DNA of 64,000 bases from Arcanobacterium phocae (GTDB lineage Bacteria > Actinomycetota > Actinomycetes > Actinomycetales > Actinomycetaceae). Under the pieces are notes generated by a model. That model worked only from the letters and a program-made list of their open reading frames with translations, searched no databases and was not told where the DNA came from. Position 1 is the first letter of the stretch; each line of letters starts with the position of its first letter. Location: contig NZ_LT629804.1 in NCBI RefSeq assembly GCF_900105865.1, positions 1,178,001 to 1,242,000 on the forward strand, in the 5' to 3' direction. This document shows, piece after piece, positions 26,744 through 33,859 of the stretch. Both the position numbers and the translations under genes were made by a program.

Positions 26744-27028
26744 TTAGTTTGAATAGATTGAATCGCATCGGCCTATCGAAAAGATTTCAATTGTAATCGT
26801 TGTGTCTTCAACGAATGCCAATATGCGGTACGAGCCGACGCGATAGCGCCATTCTCCAGATCTATTAGCTGTCAGCCCTTTGCCGAAAGCACGTGGATCG
26901 CTACATCCTTCAAGGTGGTTCTTTATCCATGTTGCGAGTATTTTTGCATCGAAGCGATCCATCTTTTTAAGCTGTTTACGTGCTCGTGTAGTGAGAAATA
27001 CTCGATACGTATGTGGCGAGGTACTCAT
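26744..27028 (-). CDS. RelE/ParE-superfamily toxin
   Basis: 94-aa basic protein with the RelE fold pattern: TTRARKQLKKMD helix near the N-terminus, GEWRYRVGSYRILAFVED strands in the middle and a C-terminal strand VEIFSIG-like segment (ITIEIFSIGRC). RelE homologues cleave mRNA on the ribosome and ParE homologues inhibit gyrase; the target here is not known. Its ATG overlaps the antitoxin stop, the usual coupled order antitoxin-toxin. It ends close to pdxT. Confidence 0.85.
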   Translation of the reverse strand: MSTSPHTYRVFLTTRARKQLKKMDRFDAKILATWIKNHLEGCSDPRAFGKGLTANRSGEWRYRVGSYRILAFVEDTTITIEIFSIGRCDSIYSN

Positions 27029-27243
27029 CTCCAGGAAAGTTCTTCTAAAACCTCGTCGATAGTAAAGCGCTCGCCAGTGTCATGAGCAAGAGCATGATGT
27101 AATTCGTCGAGATCATAGGAATCTTCAATTTTTTCCAGAATTGCTTGGCGGGCAAAATCGGATATTGTTAATCCTTCAAATTTGGCAAATTTCCGGATCA
27201 GTTCGGCATCGCTGTCATTCATACGTAGCGTCATTGTGGGCAT
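27025..27243 (-). CDS. Ribbon-helix-helix antitoxin (RelB/DUF6290-like)
   Basis: 72-aa protein starting with a short beta strand (TMTLRMND) and two helices as in MetJ/Arc-type DNA-binding antitoxins; the acidic C-terminal half (YDLDELHHALAH and FTIDEVLEELS) would wrap the toxin. AGGAG lies 5 nt before the ATG at 27243. A 49-bp perfect palindrome begins right behind it and is the probable operator for autorepression by the antitoxin or the toxin-antitoxin complex. Confidence 0.85.
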   Translation of the reverse strand: MPTMTLRMNDSDAELIRKFAKFEGLTISDFARQAILEKIEDSYDLDELHHALAHDTGERFTIDEVLEELSWR

Positions 27244-27250
27244 AGGTACT

Positions 27251-27299
27251 CCTCAGATCCTTATGATGAATACAATGTATTCATCATAAGGATCTGAGG
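27251..27299. promoter_or_regulatory. 49-bp perfect palindrome, toxin-antitoxin operator
   Basis: Two 23-nt arms (27251-27273 and 27277-27299) are perfectly complementary around a 3-nt centre. The proximal edge overlaps the antitoxin ribosome site. It lies between the toxin-antitoxin pair and the Xre gene, so it could also act as a terminator of the latter. Confidence 0.75.
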
Positions 27300-27321
27300 C
27301 AAACAAGCCAAAAGAATTAGC

Positions 27322-27516
27322 CTATGACTCAGGGGAAAAGATGTCCTCAATCCTTTGATTGAATACACGAGCAATATCGAAAGCAAGTGGAAGTGATGGG
27401 TCGAAGTGTCCTTTTTCGATAGAGATAATCGTTTGACGGCTCACGCTTAGTTGTTGTGCGAGATATTCCTGAGACCAGCCGTTTTCTTTGCGTAGCTTCG
27501 GGAGCGAATTCTTCAT
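27322..27516 (-). CDS. Small Xre-family HTH regulator
   Basis: 64-aa Cro/CI-type helix-turn-helix protein: GWSQEYLAQQLSVSRQTIISIEKG covers helices 2-4 in two blocks, followed by the C-terminal IEDIF typical of the YozG/Xre mini-regulators. The ATG at 27516 overlaps the stop of the upstream membrane protein gene (ATGA), so it is translationally coupled. The longer frame to 27564 is a shadow of that gene. It probably controls its own operon through the palindrome at 27987-28006. Confidence 0.88.
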   Translation of the reverse strand: MKNSLPKLRKENGWSQEYLAQQLSVSRQTIISIEKGHFDPSLPLAFDIARVFNQRIEDIFSPES

Positions 27517-27968
27517 TGTAGTGTTCGCTTGCGGTTGATGACATAACTGATTACGTAGGCGCACACGCCAAGGATAAAGAAGATGACAAAGCAGATGCTA
27601 ATAGCGTTTTGGTGGTAAAAAGCGGCGATTGCTGAGCCCCAGCTACTACCAATGAGCATAGTGAAGAATCCAGCTGATACGGCCCTAGCATGCCAGGTGT
27701 TTTCAATGCTCGCTTCTGGTTTTGCGATGGCGCCAGCAATGGTTGTGCGATCGACGATGAGAACCCAGATAAGCCCAGTAAACAGAAAGCCGGTCATTGC
27801 CGAGAATATGGCGGCATACAGCCATACATGGTCCGTGTCGGAACGTAAATAGGCCGAGATTATCCCAACAACTGTTCCCACTAACAGGCCTAGCGGCAGA
27901 GCAATGACCAGTGCAGGCAGTCGCTTACGTTTGGTGTATCCCCATATAGATATGTGAGGTTGTGACAT
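27513..27968 (-). CDS. Four-helix membrane protein linked to an Xre regulator
   Basis: 151-aa membrane protein with four hydrophobic segments (approximately residues 18-38, 48-72, 96-116, 122-142) and a basic C-terminus. Not recognised as a characterised family; similar membrane protein/Xre pairs (DUF2178-like or DUF3796-like) are common in Gram-positives. AAGGAA lies upstream of the ATG. TTGACA-N17-TAAAGT on the minus strand forms its promoter. The Xre regulator follows with an overlap, suggesting one two-gene autoregulated unit. Confidence 0.75.
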   Translation of the reverse strand: MSQPHISIWGYTKRKRLPALVIALPLGLLVGTVVGIISAYLRSDTDHVWLYAAIFSAMTGFLFTGLIWVLIVDRTTIAGAIAKPEASIENTWHARAVSAGFFTMLIGSSWGSAIAAFYHQNAISICFVIFFILGVCAYVISYVINRKRTLQ

Positions 27969-27986
27969 AGTTGATTCCTTTCCCTT

Positions 27987-28026
27987 ATGTAAAGCAGACT
28001 TTACATGCGAGAGGAAATAGTGTCAA
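27987..28026 (-). promoter_or_regulatory. Promoter and operator of the membrane protein/Xre unit
   Basis: On the minus strand TTGACA (28021-28026) and TAAAGT (27998-28003) are 17 bp apart. The -10 is embedded in a perfect palindrome ATGTAAAG-N4-CTTTACAT (27987-28006). A second dyad TGTCAA-N6-TTGACA covers 28021-28038. This suggests direct repression by the Xre protein. Confidence 0.65.
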
Positions 28027-28130
28027 GTATGTTTGACATATGGTGGAAGCATTCTCTTGTCACTATCGTTGCGGTAATAATTGTTTTTGCTGATGCGTTC
28101 CTTTTTCGCAAGCATGAAGAGGGGCGATGA
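28020..28130 (+). CDS. Putative 36-aa membrane microprotein
   Basis: Short frame with GTG start (28020) preceded by GAGAGG at 5 nt spacing. The product has a Trp-Trp pair, one hydrophobic helix of about 18 residues (SLVTIVAVIIVFADAFLF) and a charged tail RKHEEGR, a plausible single-pass peptide. An ATG three codons later is an alternative start. It is divergent from the membrane protein/Xre unit and overlaps its -35 region. A weak AAAGTTTG/CAAACTTT hairpin follows at 28135-28152. Existence is inferred from the ribosome site and composition only. Confidence 0.4.
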   Translation: MSSMFDIWWKHSLVTIVAVIIVFADAFLFRKHEEGR

Positions 28131-28285
28131 AAATAAAGTTTGGGCAAACTTTGACGGACGGCATAAAGAGGTGAGCTACGGCTAAAATGAGCTGATTAGC
28201 TTGGTCTTTCCCGCTCACAGATCGGCACACGTGCGGTAGTGATTTATCCCTGACTTAACCAGTTCCGGCAGTTAATTATCAAAGT
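28131..28285. other. Non-coding gap
   Basis: 155 bp with only a weak hairpin (28135-28152). No promoter, ORF or RNA gene could be supported. Confidence 0.5.
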
Positions 28286-28618
28286 TCATTTACTTTTTGT
28301 AACCGAATAATCACGTACAAGGAGGTAGAGGAAGCAAAGAGCGATAAGTCCCGCTCTTGATGTGGAATCATTTCTGATAATTAGGATTCCCAATGAACTT
28401 GTAATATAAACGACCGCGTAAATGATAGCTATGGGTTGATGGCCAATTTGTTTTTTGATGATATATGCACCAAGCCATATGAGTATCAAGGTTTCGGCAA
28501 TAATCGGAAATGAAAATATATCCGTGAACGTCAAGTTATATGCAAAGAACACTAGCATATGCGTCCAGAATAATTCCGGAAATCCTTCTTTTAAAAAGGT
28601 AATGAGATTGCTGAGCAA
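28286..28618 (-). CDS. Small membrane protein, possible partner of the secreted protein
   Basis: 110-aa hydrophobic protein with three or four membrane segments and a polar C-terminus (RDYSVTKSK). The start is TTG at 28618, 3 nt after the stop of the upstream gene, with AAGGA about 10 nt upstream, so translation is probably coupled. No recognised family. Its position directly behind a gene for a secreted, glycine/alanine-rich protein resembles bacteriocin-immunity pairs, but this is a contextual guess only. Confidence 0.55.
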   Translation of the reverse strand: MLSNLITFLKEGFPELFWTHMLVFFAYNLTFTDIFSFPIIAETLILIWLGAYIIKKQIGHQPIAIIYAVVYITSSLGILIIRNDSTSRAGLIALCFLYLLVRDYSVTKSK

Positions 28619-28621
28619 AAG

Positions 28622-29283
28622 TTATCGTCCTTCGATCTCTACACGCAGTGGAGGGATTCCCCATTGGGAATAGAAAGTAATTCCTTTCCCTTGGTGGATC
28701 GCCCCAACTACCCTAAGCGCGACATTGGTAAAGAATGACCCTCCAAGGACAGCTGTAGCAATTCCAGCTACCGTTCCAAGAGGACCTGCAATTGAAGTAA
28801 CTAGTGGCCAAACGGTAGCCACTGCTGCTGGTCCACCTTCTGCAGCTGTAGCAAGGAAAGCGAAGGTGCCTGTCTTGAGGTCATAATTTGAAATATGGAA
28901 CAGTCTCGCTCGATTAGCAGTAGCCGTTTCATTTCTTTGTGTGATGTTAACAGATCGCACGGCTCCATCTGCGAACGAGTGAAGAAGTTGAATCTCAGAT
29001 GGGGTAAACCCATACTTTTCAATCAGCACCTTATCCGGAACCACAATCTTGAATTTTCCGCCAGCAACGATGGATTTTTGAATGCTGAGCTTGAGTTAGC
29101 GATCTTTTGAGCGAGTTCCAACGCGTCTTTTTCAGTCAGCGAAATACCATTAGGGTTTGGCTCATTAACTTTAACAATTGGCGATGTTGCAACCGGAAAT
29201 TCATTATTGAATTGTCCAGCAATCCCTACACTCCCTAGTGCAAGAGATCCACTGACGATCATAGCCAAAAACGTTTTATTCAT
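28622..29283 (-). pseudogene. Frameshifted gene for a secreted Gly/Ala-rich protein
   Basis: The first part (29283-29023) encodes a signal peptide (MNKTFLAMIVSGSLALGSVG) and about 45 mature residues before an early stop. The second part (frame ending at 28622) continues with PDKVLIEKYGFTPSEIQLLH and a hydrophobic Gly/Ala-rich C-terminal half. Adding one A to the A5 run at 29075-29079 (minus strand) joins both frames into a 220-aa product with uninterrupted sequence (SSAFKKSIVAGGKFKIVVP). It is either a decayed gene, a sequencing error, or a phase-variable/slippage site. The C-terminus resembles pore-forming or bacteriocin-like peptides in composition; no family is recognised. Confidence 0.65.
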
Positions 29284-29969
29284 CTATGTAAACTCTCCCG
29301 TCTACACTATTGATCTGAATAATATAACTCTAGTCCTGCAATAGTATCGCTGTAAATGGCAATTTCCATTTTTATTTAGGATTATTTTTAGGAGTTTGGA
29401 TTTGAAGTGTCTTGAGTTCTTAGCTCTAGGTGACTTGAGTACTGTCTATTGATACCCTGTGTGTGGCTAGGGAGAATGGATAAATGGTGCAAACGTTTAG
29501 TAAGCCCCTCCAGCGTCCTAAAATATTTCGTAGCCCACTCAAATTCCGCGAATTCGGGTCATGTTTGCATGCCACAATTTTTCCAAGTAATTCGCAAATC
29601 CAGTCGGCACACTGGATTGTTTGATGTAAATGGCTGTCAAACTTCATTGGAGATTCTTACAGATATGATGCGTCCTGATCTGAAAACATAAAAGAGGTAG
29701 CTCTCGGATAGACTTCTATATTGGGTTGAAAATTATCGCATATTGTTTGCGGGAATTATAAACCCATCTAAACCAAAAACAGGATGGGTTTTATAACGGG
29801 AATGAGATCGGCTCGCATAGGAGCCATTATGGCCAAATTCAACAAAATAGCCGATGTGCACAATAGATACCATCCTATAAAACACGAAAGTGTTGTTAGC
29901 GTCATCCCAGTCGTTCGTTAAGAGTCAACGAAATTAACTGAGATGCTTGTTCGCTGTTCGCATCTTCGA
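29284..29969. other. Gene-poor stretch of about 690 bp
   Basis: Short frames on both strands (for example around 29426-29690) show no recognisable domain or ribosome site. One hairpin (29758-29768/29783-29794, 11 bp, unequal A count) could terminate transcription. The composition is AT-rich compared with neighbours. It may be a decayed remnant; no insertion sequence ends were identified. Confidence 0.5.
29758..29794. terminator. Hairpin in gene-poor stretch
   Basis: ATAAACCCATC pairs with GATGGGTTTTAT across a 14-nt loop, ending in TTTTAT. Terminator-like. Confidence 0.45.
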
Positions 29970-29981
29970 TATGCTTACGTT

Positions 29982-30134
29982 ATGGAAAAAATGGAGAATT
30001 TGGAAAACAACACTAACGCCCTGGAAATGCAGTCACGGAAAGACGGTCGCGTGAGTAATCTGTGGCTCTTCCTTGGCATGGGGGTCGGCGCGATCCTCGG
30101 GCTAGCAGCTTATGTTCAGCACTGGATTAGCTAG
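29982..30134 (+). CDS. 50-aa single-pass membrane protein
   Basis: Short protein with an acidic/Asn-rich N-terminal 20 residues, a basic stretch SRKDGRVSN and one C-terminal hydrophobic helix LWLFLGMGVGAILGLAAYV. TTGTTC-N17-TATGCT lies upstream and its -10 ends 6 nt before the ATG, matching the leaderless pattern seen elsewhere in the window. Function unknown; similar tiny membrane proteins occur in actinobacteria. The longer frame from 29943 runs into the promoter. Confidence 0.55.
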   Translation: MEKMENLENNTNALEMQSRKDGRVSNLWLFLGMGVGAILGLAAYVQHWIS

Positions 30135-30226
30135 ATATCAGTAGCCGATTTCCATACAAAAGACAGATAAGCAAAGCATGGGTCATGCTCAATGATGAGT
30201 CTTACCCAGGCTTCACTATGTATTCT

Positions 30227-30913
30227 TCAGATTGTTGAGCTTGGCTGTGTACTCGCTCGATCGGCCGGATCATCAGGAATACTAATCTTCCACGTGATAA
30301 TCGGTTTTCCAGTTGGCTGCGCTGATCCGTCGGCTGGTTCAATCGTAACGAAGACGTCGTCGCCATCTTCTGGCATGGCATCAATAAACGAGAATGGGCC
30401 AGTTTTGTTCGGTTCGTACATTCCAGCTTTGCGGATGTTACCAGCGTGGCGTACCCACACCGCTAAGCTCTGACCTGCGGGAGCTTGTAATTCTACCGGC
30501 ATCGTTACCGCGGCCATCTCCATATCGTGTGACCAGGTCAAAGTCACCACGTGACCATCTGGCATCGTGTCAGCAACCCGTACCACATCTTGGGCTTGAT
30601 TGAGTTGCGCATAATGACTGGTGTATTCCATCGAATCCATGACGCTCCAACGGCCGACACCAACTCCGGCAGCTACCAGTACCACGGCCGCCGCCATCTG
30701 GGAAACTGCACGCACAACTCGCAGTTTTCGTGGCTTGAGTTCGACGACGTTACCATCGGTCGTTGTTGACTCCGGTGATCGTGATTCTTGTGGCAGGTGG
30801 GCAATCGTCTCCAACAAATGCTCGCGCACGGCAGGAGAAGGGGCAACAGGTGTCAAACTCGTGCCTAGTGTCCCCGCAATATCGTCGGGGAAGGTGAGAT
30901 CGTCGTCGCTCAT
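30227..30913 (-). CDS. rskA: Anti-sigma-K factor RskA-like protein, short N-terminus
   Basis: 228-aa membrane protein: a short cytoplasmic part, one membrane helix at about residues 70-89 (QMAAAVVLVAAGVGVG), and an extracytoplasmic RskA C-terminal domain (AVWVRHAG, GPFSFIDAMP, FVTIEPADGSAQPTGKPI). In the known mycobacterial protein an anti-sigma domain of about 65 residues precedes the PPAHLRTAI-like segment; here only about 26 residues precede the equivalent SPAVREHLLETI, so much of the sigma-binding part appears absent. Its ATG overlaps the sigK stop, fixing the start. Expected to restrain SigK until proteolysed; the shortened domain makes that uncertain. Confidence 0.82.
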   Translation of the reverse strand: MSDDDLTFPDDIAGTLGTSLTPVAPSPAVREHLLETIAHLPQESRSPESTTTDGNVVELKPRKLRVVRAVSQMAAAVVLVAAGVGVGRWSVMDSMEYTSHYAQLNQAQDVVRVADTMPDGHVVTLTWSHDMEMAAVTMPVELQAPAGQSLAVWVRHAGNIRKAGMYEPNKTGPFSFIDAMPEDGDDVFVTIEPADGSAQPTGKPIITWKISIPDDPADRASTQPSSTI

Positions 30914-31500
30914 CGTTCCTGCTCCATAAATCTTTTCATTTTAGCTAATCCGTCTCTGATCCGAGTTTTTACTGTTCCAAGTGGAACACGTTGATGGTTG
31001 GCAATTTCACGGTGTGTTAATCCGGTGAAAAACGCAAGTTTGATAGTGGAAGAATGCGGTTCACCTACGAAGTCAAGCATCCGGCGAACCTGTTCCGATT
31101 CGAGGCGTTGTTCCACGCTTTCAAGCGTGTGATCGTAGTCGATATCGGTTGCCACATAGGCAGTGTCGCGCTCGCGGCTGGCCTGAGAAGACCGCACTCG
31201 ATCTATCGCCCGCCGGCGCGCAAGTGTTACCAGCCACCCGCGGGCTGTGCCGCGGGCGCTGGCGAACTGTGGCGCTTTTTGCCACACTTCTAAAAACACT
31301 TCCTGTAACACTTCTTCCGATTGGGAGTGGTCACGCAAAATCTGGCGGATCAGCGCCAAAACCTTGCCACTCCAACGATCGTAGAAAGTCGCGAAAGCTT
31401 GGCGGTCGCCGTCAGCGATGCGTCCGAGCAGGACATCGTCAAGATCTGATGGTTCAGGTATCACGGCTTTATCGTACGGGGTTTGAGCCAAGATTGTCAC
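30910..31500 (-). CDS. sigK: ECF sigma factor SigK-like
   Basis: 196-aa ECF sigma factor. Region 2 (about residues 28-95) includes FYDRWSGKVLALI and RGTARGWLVTLARRRAIDRVR; region 4 (about 135-190) has LTHREIANHQRVPLGTVKTRI, the -35 reading helix-turn-helix. GTG start at 31500, 6 nt after the dipZ stop. Pairing with an RskA-like gene and dipZ mirrors the mycobacterial SigK regulon, so SigK is the best name. It probably recognises the CAATCC-N16-CGAACT promoters at 33288-33389, which would make the operon autoregulated. Confidence 0.88.
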   Translation of the reverse strand: MTILAQTPYDKAVIPEPSDLDDVLLGRIADGDRQAFATFYDRWSGKVLALIRQILRDHSQSEEVLQEVFLEVWQKAPQFASARGTARGWLVTLARRRAIDRVRSSQASRERDTAYVATDIDYDHTLESVEQRLESEQVRRMLDFVGEPHSSTIKLAFFTGLTHREIANHQRVPLGTVKTRIRDGLAKMKRFMEQER

Positions 31501-31506
31501 TGCGTC

Positions 31507-33255
31507 TCACCCGAAAGTGAACGAGTACAATTCCACACCTGGTGAGACAGTGAGTTCTACTATTCCTGAAGACCCCGGGGTAGTGCTGACAATTTCTTGA
31601 GCGTTAGGCACGCCAGAGATCTTCATGGTTGATTCTTTCCCATCGTTATTCCACGTGATAGTTCCTTCGCCAGAAGCTACCAAGTAGACGTGTGCGCCAC
31701 GCCAAGAAAGACGCAACTTACCGTCAGCACTAACTGGAGTAATCGATTGCGGGCTAACCTTCCAGGTTCCGTTCAGCGCAAAGGTATCTGGCTTGAGTGA
31801 CTCTGGAAAAGAGGCGTCGATGGTGCCGTTCGATAATGATCCGCCAGCGTAGCGTTCGGCACGCGCAGAACCGAGATATGTTTCGGGAGTACGCGGAGCG
31901 CGAGCCGAAGCGTCGTCATCGGCATCAGAGAAAATTGGCTCGGGAAGGGTGACGTTCGGGTTGGCTTCACGCAAGAGGTCACGGATATGACGTTCGGTGG
32001 TTGCCTCGCCGCCTTCGCCATATTTGATTGCGCGTAGCTGGCCGGTTGCGTCAGCAAGGTAATGGGCTGGCCAGTAGTGGTTGTCAAAGTTTTGCCAGGT
32101 TACAAGATTTGAATCGACAGCAATCGGGTAAGTGATACCAAGTTTATCTCCACCAGCTTTAACATTCTCTGGAACTTTTTCGAAGGCGTACTCTGGTGAA
32201 TGAACACCAATGACCTGCAGACCGGAATCCTTATAAGTTTCGTAGAGTTTTTCGATTCCAGGAATTGAACGCTGGCAGTTGATGCACGAGTAGGCCCAAA
32301 AATCGACGAGGGTAACTTTCTTCGCGCGGTCTGCTTCGGTCAGTGGCTGATTATCGGGAGTGTTGTACCAGGCGACTGCGCCACTGATTTCGGGGAGTTG
32401 ACCACAGTTGGCGAGTTCCGTTGCACCGTCGACGCAAGGACCCGACTGCTGGGTGGGGTAAAGCGACTCAGTGCTCTTTTGTAACGATGACGTCCAGTCC
32501 GGTAGTGCGCGTTGAATCTTAGCCGGAACATCGAAAACAATGCCTAGGGCTAGACCGATCATGGCAATACCGGCGATGCTACGGATAAGTTGTTGCCGAG
32601 TGCGGAAGGTGCTAATACGTTCGGTGAGTTTTTGTCCTGAGAGGGCAAAGAAGAGGAGCGGAATTGCGGTTCCGATACCGAAGGACACTGCGAGAGCAAC
32701 GGTGTCAGCACCGATCTTTCCGGTTGTTCCGGCGACTGAGACAGCAGCTAGCACTGGTCCAGCACATGGAACGTAGGCGGCTCCAAGGACAACCCCGAGC
32801 CAGAAACCATTTGACGATGTAGAGTTTCCGGTTTTAGCGAAACGTGAGAATGGCTTTTCGAGCAGTTCCATGAGCCGGGGCACGAGCATCGCGATACCAA
32901 TAAGCAGGAGCATAACAACGCCGGCCCAGCGGATAAAATCTTGCGGAAGATTTAAGAGCGTGAGCAGAGCTGAGCCAAACAGGGTAAAGGTGGTAAAACT
33001 GAGTACCAATCCACCGACGACGGCGTAGGGACGCCATTTGGAGACTGGCTTCATAGCCTTAGCAGTTACGCTTGAAGTAGCTGAAGCACTATTGAGGGAA
33101 ATAAGATTTCCGGACAATAATCCGGGAGCTGTGCTCGACTTGGTTGTTTGTGCTCCTTGAGCGCCGGATAGGAATATGACGGGGAGTACCGGCAAAATAC
33201 AGGGTGATATTCCGGTGATAAATCCGCCAAGGAGACCGATTAATACTAGAGACAT
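31507..33255 (-). CDS. dipZ: DipZ: CcdA-like transporter fused to thioredoxin-like domain
   Basis: 582-aa inner membrane protein that would carry reducing power outward to disulfides. Residues 1-245 are a CcdA/DsbD membrane part with the two redox cysteines C19 (ISPC) and C164 (VPCAGP). A TlpA/AhpC-like domain follows with CINC at C324/C327 and a conserved NHYWPAHY. The C-terminal ~110 residues match the beta-rich domain of mycobacterial DipZ. The start at 33255 has AGGA at 9 nt. First gene of dipZ-sigK-rskA, behind an ECF-like promoter. Confidence 0.92.
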   Translation of the reverse strand: MSLVLIGLLGGFITGISPCILPVLPVIFLSGAQGAQTTKSSTAPGLLSGNLISLNSASATSSVTAKAMKPVSKWRPYAVVGGLVLSFTTFTLFGSALLTLLNLPQDFIRWAGVVMLLLIGIAMLVPRLMELLEKPFSRFAKTGNSTSSNGFWLGVVLGAAYVPCAGPVLAAVSVAGTTGKIGADTVALAVSFGIGTAIPLLFFALSGQKLTERISTFRTRQQLIRSIAGIAMIGLALGIVFDVPAKIQRALPDWTSSLQKSTESLYPTQQSGPCVDGATELANCGQLPEISGAVAWYNTPDNQPLTEADRAKKVTLVDFWAYSCINCQRSIPGIEKLYETYKDSGLQVIGVHSPEYAFEKVPENVKAGGDKLGITYPIAVDSNLVTWQNFDNHYWPAHYLADATGQLRAIKYGEGGEATTERHIRDLLREANPNVTLPEPIFSDADDDASARAPRTPETYLGSARAERYAGGSLSNGTIDASFPESLKPDTFALNGTWKVSPQSITPVSADGKLRLSWRGAHVYLVASGEGTITWNNDGKESTMKISGVPNAQEIVSTTPGSSGIVELTVSPGVELYSFTFG

Positions 33256-33287
33256 AATGTGAAGTCCTTTCATCAAGTTCTATGAGT

Positions 33288-33315
33288 AGTTCGCAGCGGT
33301 AGCGATTTTGGATTG
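33288..33315 (-). promoter_or_regulatory. ECF-type promoter of dipZ-sigK-rskA
   Basis: On the minus strand CAATCC (33310-33315), a 16-nt spacer and CGAACT (33288-33293). The start codon at 33255 is 32 nt downstream of the -10. Identical boxes and spacing precede the divergent lipoprotein gene. The boxes resemble the CCATCC/CCGAAT elements described for mycobacterial SigK. Confidence 0.75.
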
Positions 33316-33361
33316 TTTTCGTTGCAGATTTACTATGTGGGTCAGGTCACCTAAACTAATC

Positions 33362-33389
33362 CAATCCGTATGGTCACTGGCGTCGAACT
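33362..33389 (+). promoter_or_regulatory. ECF-type promoter of the repeat lipoprotein
   Basis: CAATCC (33362-33367), a 16-nt spacer and CGAACT (33384-33389), an exact match in boxes and spacing to the dipZ promoter on the other strand. Start codon 50 nt downstream. Confidence 0.75.
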
Positions 33390-33439
33390 AGTTATGAAAG
33401 ATCACTGAGGCATCCGCCTCGCAATATAAGGAGAACTTT

Positions 33440-33781
33440 ATGAATATTCGTCGAATCACCGCTGGTGCTGTTGTTGGTTTACTGTCTGTCGCCGGTCTTG
33501 CCGCTTGCAATTCTGATGCTGATAATAAAATGGATGACGGCAAGATGGATGATAAGCAGATGTCAGAAACCAAGATGGAAAACGACAAGATGTCGGATGA
33601 CAAAATGAGTGACGACAAGATGAGCGATGACAAGATGTCTGATGGCGAGAAGATGTCGGATGACAAAATGAGTGACGACAAGATGAGCGATGACAAGATG
33701 TCTGATGGTGAGAAGATGTCGGATGACAAAATGAGTGACGACAAAATGTCAGACGATAAGATGAGCGACGATAAGAAGTAA
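33440..33781 (+). CDS. Met/Asp-rich repeat lipoprotein
   Basis: 113-aa lipoprotein. The signal peptide ends in lipobox LAAC (Cys23). The mature part is almost only a five-residue repeat, K-M-S-D-D, with periodic MSDGE variants, giving methionine about every fifth residue between acidic pairs. Such composition could bind metals such as copper, or absorb oxidants through methionine; neither is shown. It resembles the pentapeptide MXKDX repeat proteins in style. AAGGAG lies upstream. It is divergent from dipZ-sigK-rskA with a matching promoter, so it is probably a SigK target. Confidence 0.85.
   Translation: MNIRRITAGAVVGLLSVAGLAACNSDADNKMDDGKMDDKQMSETKMENDKMSDDKMSDDKMSDDKMSDGEKMSDDKMSDDKMSDDKMSDGEKMSDDKMSDDKMSDDKMSDDKK
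33587..33744 (+). repeat. 63-bp tandem repeat, about 2.5 copies
   Basis: Unit 1 (33587-33649) and unit 2 (33650-33712) differ at one base (GGC/GGT); a third, partial copy runs to about 33744. Each unit encodes 21 residues. The repeats are in frame, so copy number changes would only lengthen or shorten the lipoprotein. Confidence 0.9.
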
Positions 33782-33804
33782 GTCGCTACGTAACGCTGTC
33801 ATAC

Positions 33805-33850
33805 ATAAGGCGAGAGCCTCCAGTTCGGAGAGGCTCTCGCCTTATTTTGT
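33805..33850 (+). terminator. Terminator after the repeat lipoprotein
   Basis: 16-bp perfect stem (33805-33820/33830-33845) followed by TTTTG. It also lies just past the end of the convergent flavodoxin gene. Confidence 0.9.
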
Positions 33851-33859
33851 AGTCAATTG

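Noticed and set aside
26343..26768. 141-codon frame antisense to pdxT
   Set aside because: Shadow of a highly conserved gene, without its own signals.
29426..29691. Overlapping frames of 73 and 80 codons on opposite strands
   Set aside because: No ribosome site, no recognisable domain and mutually exclusive; treated as non-coding.
33587..33744. CRISPR-like direct repeats
   Set aside because: Contiguous in-frame coding repeats without spacers.
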